Source: Paracoccus endophyticus
GTDB taxonomy: Bacteria > Pseudomonadota > Alphaproteobacteria > Rhodobacterales > Rhodobacteraceae
NCBI RefSeq assembly: GCF_003286075.1
Contig: NZ_QLUV01000008.1
Span: 78,506-142,505 of the forward strand
DNA length: 64,000 bases
Reading direction: 5' to 3'
Part shown: in pieces, positions 18,754 through 28,901 of the stretch
Numbering within the stretch: position 1 is the first letter of the stretch
How the letters are laid out: every line of letters starts with the position of its first letter
Position numbers and translations under genes: made by a program
The notes under the pieces: generated by a model
The model's input: only the letters and a program-made list of their open reading frames with translations
What the model was told of the DNA's origin: nothing
Databases searched by the model: none

Positions 18754-19731
18754 ATGAACGCGTTCGATCCGACTGACGCCGCCACCAGCGGCGCGCCCGC
18801 CGTTGCGGGGCAGGGGCCGTCCGGGCCCCCCGCCGCGCCCGGCTGCGATCCGGTGGGCGATCCGCTGGCCGCGCTGGCGCAGGGCGGCGTGATCGCCGTC
18901 GTGACGGGCGTCGAGGGGCCGCATTATCGCGCGCCGGGGGCCTTCATGGCGTTTCCAGCAGGCGGCGGGGCCGTCGGGCAGCTCAGCTCGGGCTGCATCG
19001 AGGCCGACCTTGCCCTGCACGCGGCCGAGGTCGCCGCCAGCGGGCGGATGCGCCGGTTGCGCTATGGGCAGGGCTCGCCCTTCGTCGATCTGGCGCTGCC
19101 CTGCGGCGGGGGCCTGGACGTGGCGCTGGTGCCGGTCCCCGATCCGGCCCCGGTGGCGGCGGCGCTGGCGCGGCGCGCGGCGCGGCGGCCGGCGCTGCTG
19201 CGGCTGTCCGAGGACGGGCTGGCGCTGGACGACACCGGCACGGCTGCGGGCTTTGCCCTGCGGCTGGTGCCGCCGGTGCAGTGCCTGACGGCCGGCGCAG
19301 GGGTCGAGGCGCTGGTCTTTGCCGCGCTGGCCGCCGCGGCCGGGCATCCGGTGCGGCTGGCGACGCCGGACCCTGCGACCGCGCGGGCCGCCGCCGCGCG
19401 GGGCGTGCCGGTGACGATGCTGGCGCCCGGCGCGACGGGGCTGGGGGCTGATCCCGATCCGTGGACGGCGGTGGTGCTGTTCTTTCACGACCACGACCGC
19501 GAACCCCCGCTGCTGGCGCGGGCGCTGCGCTCGCCCGCCTTCTATGTCGGCGCGCAGGGCAGCCTGCGGACCCACCGGGCGCGGGTGGCGGCGCTGGCCG
19601 CGCTGGGCGTGCCGGACGACGCGATCGCGCGGCTGCGCGGGCCGATCGGGCTGATCCCTTCGGCCCGCGACCCGCAGGTGCTGGCCGTGTCGGTTCTGGC
19701 CGAGATCCTGGCCATGGCCCCGCGGGAATGA
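18754..19731 (+). CDS. XdhC-family molybdenum-cofactor maturation protein
   Basis: A 325-residue XdhC/CoxI-type protein. The N-terminal XdhC/CoxI domain includes [16 protein letters not shown] (about 76-91) and [10 protein letters not shown]. The C-terminal Rossmann-like domain ends with the family stretch [18 protein letters not shown]. In Rhodobacter XdhC binds Mo-cofactor, promotes its sulfuration and inserts it into xanthine dehydrogenase. The ATG at 18754 keeps the gene clear of the divergent Fe-S subunit gene (67-bp gap). It serves the adjacent PaoABC-like enzyme. The product carries about 30 extra N-terminal residues rich in Ala/Gly/Pro. Confidence 0.88.
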   Translation: MNAFDPTDAATSGAPAVAGQGPSGPPAAPGCDPVGDPLAALAQGGVIAVVTGVEGPHYRAPGAFMAFPAGGGAVGQLSSGCIEADLALHAAEVAASGRMRRLRYGQGSPFVDLALPCGGGLDVALVPVPDPAPVAAALARRAARRPALLRLSEDGLALDDTGTAAGFALRLVPPVQCLTAGAGVEALVFAALAAAAGHPVRLATPDPATARAAAARGVPVTMLAPGATGLGADPDPWTAVVLFFHDHDREPPLLARALRSPAFYVGAQGSLRTHRARVAALAALGVPDDAIARLRGPIGLIPSARDPQVLAVSVLAEILAMAPRE

Positions 19732-20288
19732 GGGGCCCCGCGGGGACGAGGGTGGGGCTGCTGCTGGCGGCCGGCCATGGGCGGCGCTTTGGCGGGGGCT
19801 GCAAGCTGGCGGCGCTGGATCGGGGCCGCCCGGTGCTGGCCTGGGCGGCCGACGCGCTGCGCGGCGTGGCGCTGGACGCGCGGTTGGCGGTGATCCGCGA
19901 TCCGGCGCTGGCGCCCATGCTGGACGGCTTTGCCCTGGTCGCGCCGGACGGCCTGGACCAGTCAGCCAGCCTGCGCGCCGGGGTCGCAGCGGCCCGGCGG
20001 CTGGGCGCGGCGCGGCTGCTGATCGCGCTGGGGGACATGCCGGCGATCACCGCCGCCCATCTGGCGCGGCTGGTGGACGCCTGCACCGACGACCGGCCCG
20101 CGGCCACGGCGCACGGCAACCGGCCCGGCGTGCCGGCCTGCCTGCCGGGCGGGCTGATCGCTGCGCTGGCGGACGCGCAGGGCGACCGGGGTGCCGGGCC
20201 GCTGCTCGCGTCGATCGACCCGCTGTGCCTGGCGCTGCCCCTGGACGCGCTGCGCGACGTCGACCGGCCGGGCGATCTGCGCCCCTAG
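19728..20288 (+). CDS. mocA: Molybdenum cofactor cytidylyltransferase (MocA-like)
   Basis: A 186-residue NTP-transferase. The nucleotide-binding N-terminus [19 protein letters not shown] (about 9-27) and the metal-binding [11 protein letters not shown] (about 98-108) match the MocA family, which converts Mo-MPT to the cytosine dinucleotide (MCD) form used by xanthine-oxidase-family enzymes. It overlaps xdhC by 4 bp (ATGA), so the two maturation genes are co-translated next to their client. Its TAG stop lies in CCCCTAGGGG, overlapping the TAG stop of the convergent xylB gene. Confidence 0.85.
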   Translation: MRGPAGTRVGLLLAAGHGRRFGGGCKLAALDRGRPVLAWAADALRGVALDARLAVIRDPALAPMLDGFALVAPDGLDQSASLRAGVAAARRLGAARLLIALGDMPAITAAHLARLVDACTDDRPAATAHGNRPGVPACLPGGLIAALADAQGDRGAGPLLASIDPLCLALPLDALRDVDRPGDLRP

Positions 20289-21724
20289 GGGCGCGGCTGC
20301 GGCCCCTCGGCGCGAAACCGCGCCAGTGCCTGCCGGAACGCGGGGCGCAGGGCCGGGTCGGGCGCGATCTCGGCGGCGATGCGGGGGGGCGTGCAGACGT
20401 CCAGCGGGTCGGCCCCCGTGGCCGCCATCAGCCCCAGCCGCGCCGCGCCGAAGGCCGCGCCGAAATCGCCGCTTTCGGGAACCAGCACCGGCAGGTCCAG
20501 CGCCGTCGCGATCGCCGCCAGCCAATAGCGCGACCGCGCCCCGCCCCCCAGCGCCAGCAGCGCCTGCGGGTCCGACCCCGCGGCCCGCAGCGCGGCCAGG
20601 CTGTCGGCGAGCGCAAAGGCCACCCCTTCCAGCACGGCGCGGGTCAGGGCGGCGCGGTCGGTGCGCGCGGTCAGGCCCAGGAACCGCGCCTGCAGCGTGG
20701 CGTCGTTGTGGGGCGTGCGCTCGCCCGACAGATAGGGCAGGAACAGCGCCTCGCCCGGTGCGGCCAGACGCTCGCCCAGGGCCCCCGTCAGGGCGGCGGC
20801 GGGCTGGCCCACAAGGCCCGCCAGCCAGTCCAGCGCCGCCGAGGCCGACAGGATCACCCCCATCTGGTGCCACATCCCCGGCAGCGCGTGGCAGAACGCA
20901 TGGACGGCGCTTTCCGGCAGCGGCAGGTACCGGTCCGTCGCCGCGAACAGCACGCCCGAGGTGCCCAGCGACACGAACCCCTGGCCCGCCGCGACCGTGC
21001 CCGCGCCGATGGCGGTCGCGGCGTTGTCGCCCGCGCCCCCCGCGACGACCGTGCCGGGCCGCATCCCCCAGTCGGCCGCCAGCGCCAGACGCAGCCCGCC
21101 CGAGGGCGCGGTCCCCTCGATCAGCGCGGGCATCTGGTCGGGGCGCATTCCGGACGCGGCCAGCAGGTCGGGCGACCACGCCCGCGCGCCGGTGTCCAGC
21201 CAGCTGGTGCCGGCGGCGTCCGACATCTCGGCGACAGGCTCGCCGGTCAGCCACAGGCGCAGATAGTCCTTGGGCAGCAGCACCCTGGCCACGCGGGCGA
21301 AGGCCTCGGGTTCGTTTTCGGCCATCCAGACCAGCTTGGGGGCGGTGAAGCCGGGAAAGACGATGTTGCCGGAAATGGCGCGGAACCGCGGGTCGGCGTC
21401 CAGCCGGGCGGCCTGGGCGTGGCTGCGCCCGTCGTTCCACAGGATCGCGGGGCGGATCACGCGGTCGCCTGCGTCCAGCGTGACCGCGCCGTGCATCTGG
21501 CCCGACAGGCCGATCCCCTGCACCGCCGACAGGTCGTGGCGCGCGCGCAGGTCCGCGACGGCGCGTGCCGCCGCGAGGGTCCAGTCGGCGGGGTCCTGCT
21601 CGGACCAGCCGGGCGCGGGGCGCGAGACGGTCAGGGCCGCGGTCGCCGATGCCAGCACGCGCTGATCGCCATCCATCAGCAGCGCCTTGACGCCCGAGGT
21701 GCCCAGATCGATCCCCAGATACAT
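20285..21724 (-). CDS. xylB: Xylulokinase
   Basis: A 479-residue FGGY-family sugar kinase. It starts MYLGIDLGTSGVK (phosphate-binding loop) and has GLSGQMHGAV (about 73-82) and WNDGRS, typical of XylB, plus the C-terminal ATP-binding GGGARSRYW. It phosphorylates D-xylulose, the product of D-arabitol oxidation, for the pentose phosphate pathway. It is the last gene of the smo polyol operon, 49 nt after the HAD gene. Some spread within FGGY means another ketose is possible. Confidence 0.9.
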   Translation of the reverse strand: MYLGIDLGTSGVKALLMDGDQRVLASATAALTVSRPAPGWSEQDPADWTLAAARAVADLRARHDLSAVQGIGLSGQMHGAVTLDAGDRVIRPAILWNDGRSHAQAARLDADPRFRAISGNIVFPGFTAPKLVWMAENEPEAFARVARVLLPKDYLRLWLTGEPVAEMSDAAGTSWLDTGARAWSPDLLAASGMRPDQMPALIEGTAPSGGLRLALAADWGMRPGTVVAGGAGDNAATAIGAGTVAAGQGFVSLGTSGVLFAATDRYLPLPESAVHAFCHALPGMWHQMGVILSASAALDWLAGLVGQPAAALTGALGERLAAPGEALFLPYLSGERTPHNDATLQARFLGLTARTDRAALTRAVLEGVAFALADSLAALRAAGSDPQALLALGGGARSRYWLAAIATALDLPVLVPESGDFGAAFGAARLGLMAATGADPLDVCTPPRIAAEIAPDPALRPAFRQALARFRAEGPQPRP

Positions 21725-21773
21725 CGCCAGTCCCTTGCCCCGGATGCCCGCCCGTCCCGTCCGCCTGCGCGCC

Positions 21774-22466
21774 CTACGCCCGCGCCGCCGCCAAGCGCGC
21801 CACCGCGTCGGGCAGGTCGGCGGCCCGGGCGATCACGGCATCGGGGTGCAGCGCGGGCAGGCGTTCGGCCAGCCGCGCCGCCGCCGCATGGCTGCCCCCG
21901 GTGAACCCGATGCAGCGCATTCCCGCGGCCTGCGCGGCGCGCACGCCGGCGATGCTGTCCTCGATCACGATGCAGTCGGCGGGGCGCACGCCCAGCCGCG
22001 CCGCCACGTGCAGGAACAGGTCGGGCGCGGGCTTGCCACGCGCCACCTCGGTTGCGGAGTGGATGTGCGGGGCGAAGGCGTCCCACAGTCCGGTCAGGCG
22101 CAGCGTCAGGTCCAGCCGCGCCGGCGTGGAGGACGAGGCGACGGCCCGCGGCAGCCCGTCCAGCGCGGCCAGCGCGGCGGCGATGCCCGCGATCGGGCGC
22201 AGTTCGGCGGCGAAGCGGTCGGCCAGCCGGGCGCGATAGGCGGGCAGGTCGGCGGTCGCATCGACGCCGTGTTCGTCCCGCACCAGGGCGGTGATCTCGG
22301 CCACCGAGCGGCCGATCATGCGGTCATAGATGTCGGCGTCGCTGACCGGCGCGCCCGCCGCCCGCAGCGTCCGGCCCAGTTCCGACACCGACAGCGGCTC
22401 GCTGTCGATCAGCACCCCGTCGCAGTCGAAGATCAGCGCCGGTCCCGCCGCGGCCGGGCCGGTCAT
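21774..22466 (-). CDS. HAD-superfamily phosphatase (beta-phosphoglucomutase/phosphoglycolate-phosphatase-like)
   Basis: A 230-residue HAD subfamily IA enzyme. Motif I DCDGVLIDSEP is at about 14-24, motif II SSS near 110, motif III GKPAPDLF and motif IV EDSIAGV. It should dephosphorylate (or isomerise) a sugar phosphate in the cytoplasm. Its start overlaps the mtlK stop (ATGA), so it belongs to the polyol operon. Its job there is unclear: removing a toxic phosphorylated by-product is one possibility. A fructokinase-type gene reported in some Rhodobacter polyol clusters is not present here. Confidence 0.87.
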   Translation of the reverse strand: MTGPAAAGPALIFDCDGVLIDSEPLSVSELGRTLRAAGAPVSDADIYDRMIGRSVAEITALVRDEHGVDATADLPAYRARLADRFAAELRPIAGIAAALAALDGLPRAVASSSTPARLDLTLRLTGLWDAFAPHIHSATEVARGKPAPDLFLHVAARLGVRPADCIVIEDSIAGVRAAQAAGMRCIGFTGGSHAAAARLAERLPALHPDAVIARAADLPDAVARLAAARA

Positions 22467-23929
22467 GGCCCCAGATACCTGCGCAGGGTCGCCGCCGTGC
22501 CGTCGGCCCACAGCATCGCCAGCCAGCGCGCGAACGGTTCGGCCAGCCCCGGGTCGGCCCCGGTCGCGCCATAGATGTCGGCCATGCCCAGCCATGCGGC
22601 GGGGTCGTGGCGCGCGGCCTGCGCGGCGGCGGTCAGGCGGTCCCAGTTCGGGTCGTTGGCCTCGGTCACCGCGCCGCTGTCGGTCGTGCCCGCGCAATAG
22701 CGGCACCACAGCGCCGATTCCAGCGCCAGACCGTCCACGGCCAGGCCCCGCGCCAGCCGGTCGGCGATGGTCGGGATGATGAACTTGGGCTGGCGGTTCG
22801 ATCCGTCCAGGCACAGGCGGCGGATCGTGTCGCCGATCTTGGGGTTGGCGCAGCGTTCCTTGACCTTGTCGAAATAGGCCCGCAGGTCGGTGCCGGGCAC
22901 GGGCGGCACCACCGGGATGATCTCCTCGACCTCGACCTTGTCGAGGAAGGCGCGGACCAGATCGTCCTGCATGCCTTCATGCACGAAGTGGATGTCCATC
23001 AGCCCGGCCGGATAGGCGATGACCGCGTGGCCGCCGTTCAGGATGCGGATCTTCATCATCTCCCACGCGGTGACGTCGGCGACGAACTCGACGCCGGCCT
23101 GTTCCAGCGGTGGGCGGCCGGCGGGGAAGTTGTCCTCCAGCACCCACTGGATGAAATCCTCGCAAAAGACCGGGGCGTCGTCCTCGATGCCGAAGTCGTC
23201 GCGCACCATCGCGCGTTCGCGGTCGCTGGTCGCGGGGGTGATGCGGTCCACCATGCCGTTCGGAAAGGCGACATTCGCGGCGATCCAGTCGGCAAGCCGC
23301 GGGTCCGACAGGCGCGCGGTTTCCACCACCGCCTCGCGCGTGACGACGCCGTTGTGGGGGATGTTGTCGCAGCACATCACGGTAAAGGGCGGGCTGCCCG
23401 CATCGCGGCGTGCGCGCAGGCCCGCGACGATCAGGCCGAACACCGTGGCGGGCGCGTCCGGGTGCGCCGCATCCGCCGCGATGGCAGGATGCGCCGGGTC
23501 GAAATGCCCCGTCGCCGCGTCGATGAAATAGCCGCCCTCGGTGATGGTCAGCGACACGATGCGGATCGCCGGGTCCGCCAGCGCCGCGATGGTGCGCGCG
23601 GGATCGCCGGGCGGCAGGTAATCGACCGTGGCCCCCAGGACGCGCGCCTGGAACGCGGCGGCGGATTGCTCGACCACGGTGTACAGGTGGTCCTGCGCGG
23701 CCAGCACGTCGCGCATCCGCGCGTCCGACGGCATCACGCCCGCGCCGACGATGGCAAAGTCCAGCCCCAGCCCCGCGTTCATCAGCCGGTCCAGATAGAC
23801 CGCCTGGTGCGCGCGGTGAAAGTTGCCCAGTCCGAAATGCACGATGCCCGGCGTCAGCGCCGCGCGGTCATAGGACGGGGTGGCCGCGCCGGTCAGGGCG
23901 GGCAGGGTCGCGTTCGACAGTCGGGTCAT
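22463..23929 (-). CDS. mtlK: Mannitol 2-dehydrogenase (polyol-specific long-chain dehydrogenase)
   Basis: A 488-residue PSLDR-family dehydrogenase. The NAD-binding motif GIVHFGLGNFHRAHQAVY is near 28-45. The catalytic-lysine region KIRILNGGHAVIAYP follows about residue 290, and DNIPHNG is near 188-194. It oxidises D-mannitol to D-fructose and, in related enzymes, D-arabitol to D-xylulose, consistent with xylB in the same operon. It sits 3 nt downstream of smoS and overlaps the HAD gene by 4 bp. Confidence 0.93.
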   Translation of the reverse strand: MTRLSNATLPALTGAATPSYDRAALTPGIVHFGLGNFHRAHQAVYLDRLMNAGLGLDFAIVGAGVMPSDARMRDVLAAQDHLYTVVEQSAAAFQARVLGATVDYLPPGDPARTIAALADPAIRIVSLTITEGGYFIDAATGHFDPAHPAIAADAAHPDAPATVFGLIVAGLRARRDAGSPPFTVMCCDNIPHNGVVTREAVVETARLSDPRLADWIAANVAFPNGMVDRITPATSDRERAMVRDDFGIEDDAPVFCEDFIQWVLEDNFPAGRPPLEQAGVEFVADVTAWEMMKIRILNGGHAVIAYPAGLMDIHFVHEGMQDDLVRAFLDKVEVEEIIPVVPPVPGTDLRAYFDKVKERCANPKIGDTIRRLCLDGSNRQPKFIIPTIADRLARGLAVDGLALESALWCRYCAGTTDSGAVTEANDPNWDRLTAAAQAARHDPAAWLGMADIYGATGADPGLAEPFARWLAMLWADGTAATLRRYLGP

Positions 23930-23932
23930 GGG

Positions 23933-24693
23933 TCAGCTCATCCAGTTGCCGCCGTCGACGTTGTACGTCTGGGCAACGATGTAATCGGCCTCGGACGAGG
24001 CGAGGAAAATGGCCATGCCGGTCAGGTCGGCGGCGGTGCCCATGCGGCCATAGGGGACGGCCGCGCCCACCTCGGCCTTTTTCTGGCCGCGCGGCTTTTT
24101 CTCGTATTCGGCGAACTTGGCGTCCACGCCGTCCCAGTGCTCGCCGTCCACCACGCCCGGCGCGATGGCGTTCACGTTGATGCCGTGGGCGATCAGGTTC
24201 AGGCCCGCCGACTGCGTCAGGCTGATGACGGCGGCCTTGGTCGCGCAATAGACGGCGACCAGCGGCTCGCCCCGCCGGCCCGCCTGGCTGGCCATGTTGA
24301 TGATCCGTCCGCGCCGGCCGGTGTCGATCATGTGCCGCGCCACGGCCTGCAGGGTGAACAGCGTGCCGCCGACGTTGATGGCGAACAGCCGGTCATAGCT
24401 GTCGCGGGTGATGTCCACGATGGGCGCCAGGTCGAACAGGGCTGCGTTGTTGATCAGGATGTCGATGCCGCCCAGTTCCGCGACCACGCGCGCAACGCCC
24501 GCGTCGATGCTGGCCTGGTCGGTGACGTCCATCACCACCGGCAGCGCGCCGATCTCGGCCGCCGTGTCCGCCACGCGGGCCGCGTCGATGTCGGCGATGG
24601 CCACGCGCGCGCCCTCGGCCAGATAGGCCTCGGCAAAGGCGCGGCCGATGCCGCGCGCGGCGCCGGTGATCAGGGCAGTCTTTCCGGCCAGTC

Positions 24694-24697
<4 letters not shown>
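23933..24697 (-). CDS. smoS: Sorbitol (glucitol) dehydrogenase, SDR family
   Basis: A 254-residue short-chain dehydrogenase. The NAD(H)-binding TGAARGIG is at about 11-18, NNA at 85-87, and the catalytic Ser with YCATK is at about 150-155. It resembles Rhodobacter sorbitol dehydrogenase, which oxidises D-glucitol to D-fructose (and galactitol to tagatose). It lies between the ABC ATPase gene smoK (4-bp overlap) and mtlK (3-nt gap), the same order as the Rhodobacter sphaeroides smo operon. Confidence 0.93.
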
Positions 24698-25692
<995 letters not shown>

Positions 25693-25707
25693 GTGTTCCC
25701 CCGTTGA

Positions 25708-26538
25708 TTACTTGACCGCGCCGAAGGTCAGGCCGCGGACAAGCTGTTTCTGGCTGAACCAGCCCATGATCAGGATCGGCGCGATCGCCATGGTGCTGGC
25801 CGCCGACAGCTTGGCGTAGAACAGCCCCTCGGGGCTGGAATAGCTGGCGATGAAGGCGGTCAGCGGCGCGGCCTTGCTGGTCGTCAGGTTCAGCGTCCAG
25901 AACGCCTCGTTCCAGGCCAGGATGATGTTGAGCAGCATCGTGGACGCGATGCCCGGCAGCGCCATGGGCAGCAGGACGTGCCGGATCTCGTTCCACAGGC
26001 TGGCGCCGTCCATGCGCGCGGCTTCCAGGATCTCGCCGGGGATCTCGCGGAAATAGGTGTACAGCATCCAGACGATGATCGGCAGGTTCATCAGCATCAG
26101 CACGACGATGACCCCGCTGCGCGTGTCCAGCAGGCCCAGGTCGCGAAACAGCAGATAGATCGGGATCAGCACGCCCACCGCCGGCATCATCTTGGTGGAC
26201 AGCATCCACATCAGCACGTCGCGGGTGCGCCGCGCGGGCTGGAACGCCATCGACCAGGCCGCGGGGACCGCCACCGCCAGCCCCAGCAGGGTCGATCCCA
26301 GCGCGATCGCGATCGAGTTCAGGAAGTGGCGCACATAGGGCGAGCGCTCCTGCACGGTGGCGTAGTTTTCCAGCGTCCAGTCGAAGAACAGGAACTTCGG
26401 CGGGCTGGCGATGGCGTCCGCCTCGGTCTTGAAGCTGGTCAGGACGGTCCACAGGATCGGAAAGAAGATCAGGCCCGCGATCCCCCAGGCGAGGATCGTG
26501 AAGGTCAGCTTGCGCGCGGGGGTGACGGTGCGGGCCAT
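25708..26538 (-). CDS. smoG: Polyol ABC transporter permease SmoG
   Basis: A 276-residue MalG-type permease with six hydrophobic segments. The cytoplasmic EAA motif for ATPase contact is visible as EILEAARMDGASLWNEIRHV. It works with SmoF in the inner membrane. It lies 4 nt downstream of smoF, and the TAA stop is followed after 15 nt by smoK. Confidence 0.93.
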   Translation of the reverse strand: MARTVTPARKLTFTILAWGIAGLIFFPILWTVLTSFKTEADAIASPPKFLFFDWTLENYATVQERSPYVRHFLNSIAIALGSTLLGLAVAVPAAWSMAFQPARRTRDVLMWMLSTKMMPAVGVLIPIYLLFRDLGLLDTRSGVIVVLMLMNLPIIVWMLYTYFREIPGEILEAARMDGASLWNEIRHVLLPMALPGIASTMLLNIILAWNEAFWTLNLTTSKAAPLTAFIASYSSPEGLFYAKLSAASTMAIAPILIMGWFSQKQLVRGLTFGAVK

Positions 26539-26542
26539 GGGA

Positions 26543-27412
26543 TCAGTCCAGCGTCCGCCCGATCATCCGCATCAGGAAGATCGCGACGATGTTGGCAAGG
26601 ATGACGGCCACGATGCCGCCGGCGGACGCGCCGCCCACGTCGAACTGCAGCAGCGCCAGCGAATAGACCAGATAGGTCAGGTTGGTGGACTGATACCCCG
26701 GCCCGCCGTTCGTGGTGACAAGAATCTCGGCGAACACCGACAGCAGGAAGATCGTCTCGATCAGCACGACGACGGTGATCGGGCGCGCCAGATGCGGCAG
26801 GGTCAGGTGGGTGAACTTGGCCCAGGCGCCGGCGCCGTCCATCTCGGCGGCCTCAAGCTGCTCGCTGTCGAGCGACTGCAGCGCGGTCAGCAGGATCAGC
26901 GTGGCGAAGGGCAGCCACTGCCAGGCGACGATGCCGATGATCGAGGCCAGCGGATACTGCGCCAGGAAATCGACGGGCTGCGCGCCGACCAGCTTGGCCA
27001 GCCACGCGAACAGCCCGTTGACGGGATTGAGGAACATGTTCTTCCACACCAGCGCCGACACCGTCGGCATGATGAAGAAGGGCGCGATCACAAGGATGCG
27101 GACGATGCCCTGCCCCCAGATCGGCTGGTCGATCAGCAGCGCCAGCAGCACGCCGCCGCCGACGGTGATGACCAGCACCCCGCCCACAAGCAGCAGCGTA
27201 TTGGTCAGCGCCGCCCAGAACGCCGGGTCGGACAGGAAGAAGCGATAGTTCATCAGCCCGATGAACTGCTCGGTCCCCGGCGACAGCAGGTTGTAGCTTT
27301 GGAAGCTGAACCACAGCGTCATCGCCAGCGGCACGATCATCCAGCCCAGCAGCAGCAGCACCGAAGGCGCCACCATCAGCCGGGCCAGTCCGCGTTGGTG
27401 TCGGGTTGCCAT
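26543..27412 (-). CDS. smoF: Polyol ABC transporter permease SmoF
   Basis: A 289-residue MalF-type permease with six hydrophobic segments and the EAA loop EQLEAAEMDGAGAWAKFTHL. The C-terminal part carries the TNGGPGYQSTNL motif common in CUT1 permeases. It is separated from smoE by a 70-bp gap with a stem-loop (27443-27466). Confidence 0.93.
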   Translation of the reverse strand: MATRHQRGLARLMVAPSVLLLLGWMIVPLAMTLWFSFQSYNLLSPGTEQFIGLMNYRFFLSDPAFWAALTNTLLLVGGVLVITVGGGVLLALLIDQPIWGQGIVRILVIAPFFIMPTVSALVWKNMFLNPVNGLFAWLAKLVGAQPVDFLAQYPLASIIGIVAWQWLPFATLILLTALQSLDSEQLEAAEMDGAGAWAKFTHLTLPHLARPITVVVLIETIFLLSVFAEILVTTNGGPGYQSTNLTYLVYSLALLQFDVGGASAGGIVAVILANIVAIFLMRMIGRTLD

Positions 27413-27442
27413 GCCGCGTCCCCCTGCTGGCGGCGTCGATGG

Positions 27443-27466
27443 GGCCGGGCGACGGTCCGCCCGGCC
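27443..27466. promoter_or_regulatory. Stem-loop between smoE and smoF
   Basis: A perfect 9-bp GC-rich stem, GGCCGGGCG (27443-27451) with CGCCCGGCC (27458-27466), and a 6-nt loop. It lies just after the stop of the binding-protein gene. Hairpins here typically protect the upstream mRNA or partly terminate transcription, so that binding protein exceeds permease. There is no T-tract. Confidence 0.6.
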
Positions 27467-27482
27467 GGCGTGCCCTGTCAGG

Positions 27483-28799
27483 TCACTTGGGATAGCCGGC
27501 CTTGGCCATTTCCCGCTCGGCGATCTGCTGGGCCATGGTCAGCGCCTGATCGACCGGCACCTGGCCGGCGACGGCTGCCGACAGCTGCTGGCCCACCGCG
27601 GTTCCGATGGCCTGGAACTCGGGGATCGCGACGAACTGCCCGCCGGTATAGGGCGTCTCCTGCACCGAGGGCCGGTCGGGGGTGGCCGCGTTCATCGACT
27701 GCAGCGTCAGCTTGGCAAAGGGCGCGGCCGCCTGGTATTCGGCATTCTCGTACAGCGAGGCGCGGGTGCCGGGCGGGGCTGCAAGCCAGCCCTCCTTGCC
27801 GGCGACAAGGTTCGTATAGTCCTTGCTGGTCGCCCAGGCGATGAAGGTCTGCGCGGCCTCGGGCGCGTCGGTCGAGGCGGGAACGGCAAGGTTCCACGAC
27901 CACAGCCAGTTGCCGTGGTTGTCCACGCCCTCCTTGTTGGGGAACTGGGCAAAGCCCACCTTGTCGGCCACGGTCGATTCCTTGGGGTTGGTGACGAACC
28001 CCGCGGCAACCGTCGCGTCGATCCAGATCCCGCACTTGCCCTGCTGGAACAGCGCGAGGTTCTCGTTGAAGCCGTTCGACGACGCGCCGGGCGGCCCCGC
28101 CTCGGCCATGATGGTGACGTAGTCGGTCGCCGCGGCCTTCCATTCGTCGCTGGTCAGCAGCGGCTTCCAGTCCTTGTCGAACCAGGCCGCGCCATAGCTG
28201 TTGGCCATCGCCGACAGGAACGCCATGTTCTCGCCCCAGCCGGCCTTGCCGCGCAGGCAGATGCCGTAGATCTCGTTGTCCTTGTCGGTCATCTTGCGGG
28301 CGGCATCCAGCAGCTCGGCCCAGGTCGGGGTCTCCGAGATGGTGACGCCGGCCTTCTCGGCCAGGTCGGTGCGATACATCACCATCGCGGATTCGCCGTA
28401 GAAGGGCGCGGCATACAGCTTGCCGTCCTGCGACAGCGCGCTGCGCAGCGCCGGCAGCAGGTCCTCGACGTCGTATTCGGCGGGCAGCTGGTCCAGCGGC
28501 ATCAGCCAGCCCTGCCTGGCCCAGATCGGCACCTCGTAGTTGCCGATCGTCACCACGTCATACTGCCCGCCCCTGGTGGCGATGTCGGTGGTGACGCGCT
28601 GGCGCAGGATGTTCTCCTCCAGCGTGACCCATTCCAGCGTGATGTCGGGGTTCTTGGCCGTGAAATCCTCGGCCATCTGCTGCATGCGGATCATGTCGCC
28701 GTTGTTCACGGTGGCGATGGTCAGCGTCTCGGCCGCGGCGGGCATCGCCAGCGCGGTCAGCGCGCAGGCCCCCAGCAGGCGGCGCATCATGGTGGTCAT
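27483..28799 (-). CDS. smoE: Periplasmic polyol-binding protein SmoE
   Basis: A 438-residue CUT1 solute-binding protein. The Sec signal peptide MTTMMRRLLGACALTALAMPAAA cleaves near residue 23, before ETLTIATVNNGDM. It captures sorbitol, mannitol or related hexitols in the periplasm. The ATG at 28799 is chosen: GGAGG lies 9 nt upstream. A TTG directly before it (28802) is an alternative. It is the first gene of the operon and faces the regulator gene across a 102-bp region with a perfect inverted repeat. Confidence 0.93.
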   Translation of the reverse strand: MTTMMRRLLGACALTALAMPAAAETLTIATVNNGDMIRMQQMAEDFTAKNPDITLEWVTLEENILRQRVTTDIATRGGQYDVVTIGNYEVPIWARQGWLMPLDQLPAEYDVEDLLPALRSALSQDGKLYAAPFYGESAMVMYRTDLAEKAGVTISETPTWAELLDAARKMTDKDNEIYGICLRGKAGWGENMAFLSAMANSYGAAWFDKDWKPLLTSDEWKAAATDYVTIMAEAGPPGASSNGFNENLALFQQGKCGIWIDATVAAGFVTNPKESTVADKVGFAQFPNKEGVDNHGNWLWSWNLAVPASTDAPEAAQTFIAWATSKDYTNLVAGKEGWLAAPPGTRASLYENAEYQAAAPFAKLTLQSMNAATPDRPSVQETPYTGGQFVAIPEFQAIGTAVGQQLSAAVAGQVPVDQALTMAQQIAEREMAKAGYPK

Positions 28800-28824
28800 C
28801 AAATCTTTCCTCCCCCAAGGGTGT

Positions 28825-28849
28825 CATTTGCCATGACTGTGGGCAAATG
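28825..28849. promoter_or_regulatory. Candidate SmoC operator CATTTGCC-N9-GGCAAATG
   Basis: Perfect 8-bp inverted arms (28825-28832 and 28842-28849) separated by 9 nt lie between smoE and the divergent SorC-family regulator gene, 26 bp upstream of the smoE start. Position and symmetry fit a site controlling both directions. Assignment to this regulator is inference. Confidence 0.6.
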
Positions 28850-28874
28850 CTCATCATTGCTGCAGGGTTGTCAA
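28847..28874 (-). promoter_or_regulatory. Candidate smoE promoter
   Basis: On the minus strand a perfect TTGACA (28874-28869) is followed after 16 nt by GAGCAT (28852-28847), a poor -10 match. The -10 end overlaps the inverted repeat at 28825-28849, which would let a bound regulator block or guide polymerase. Only the -35 box is strong. Confidence 0.35.
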
Positions 28875-28901
28875 ACGGATTCGCGCCGGGTGGATGGTGG
28901 C

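Noticed and set aside
18687..18785. An upstream ATG start for the [2Fe-2S] subunit
   Set aside because: It would add 33 featureless residues, overlap xdhC and ignore the strong AAGGAG before the GTG at 18686.
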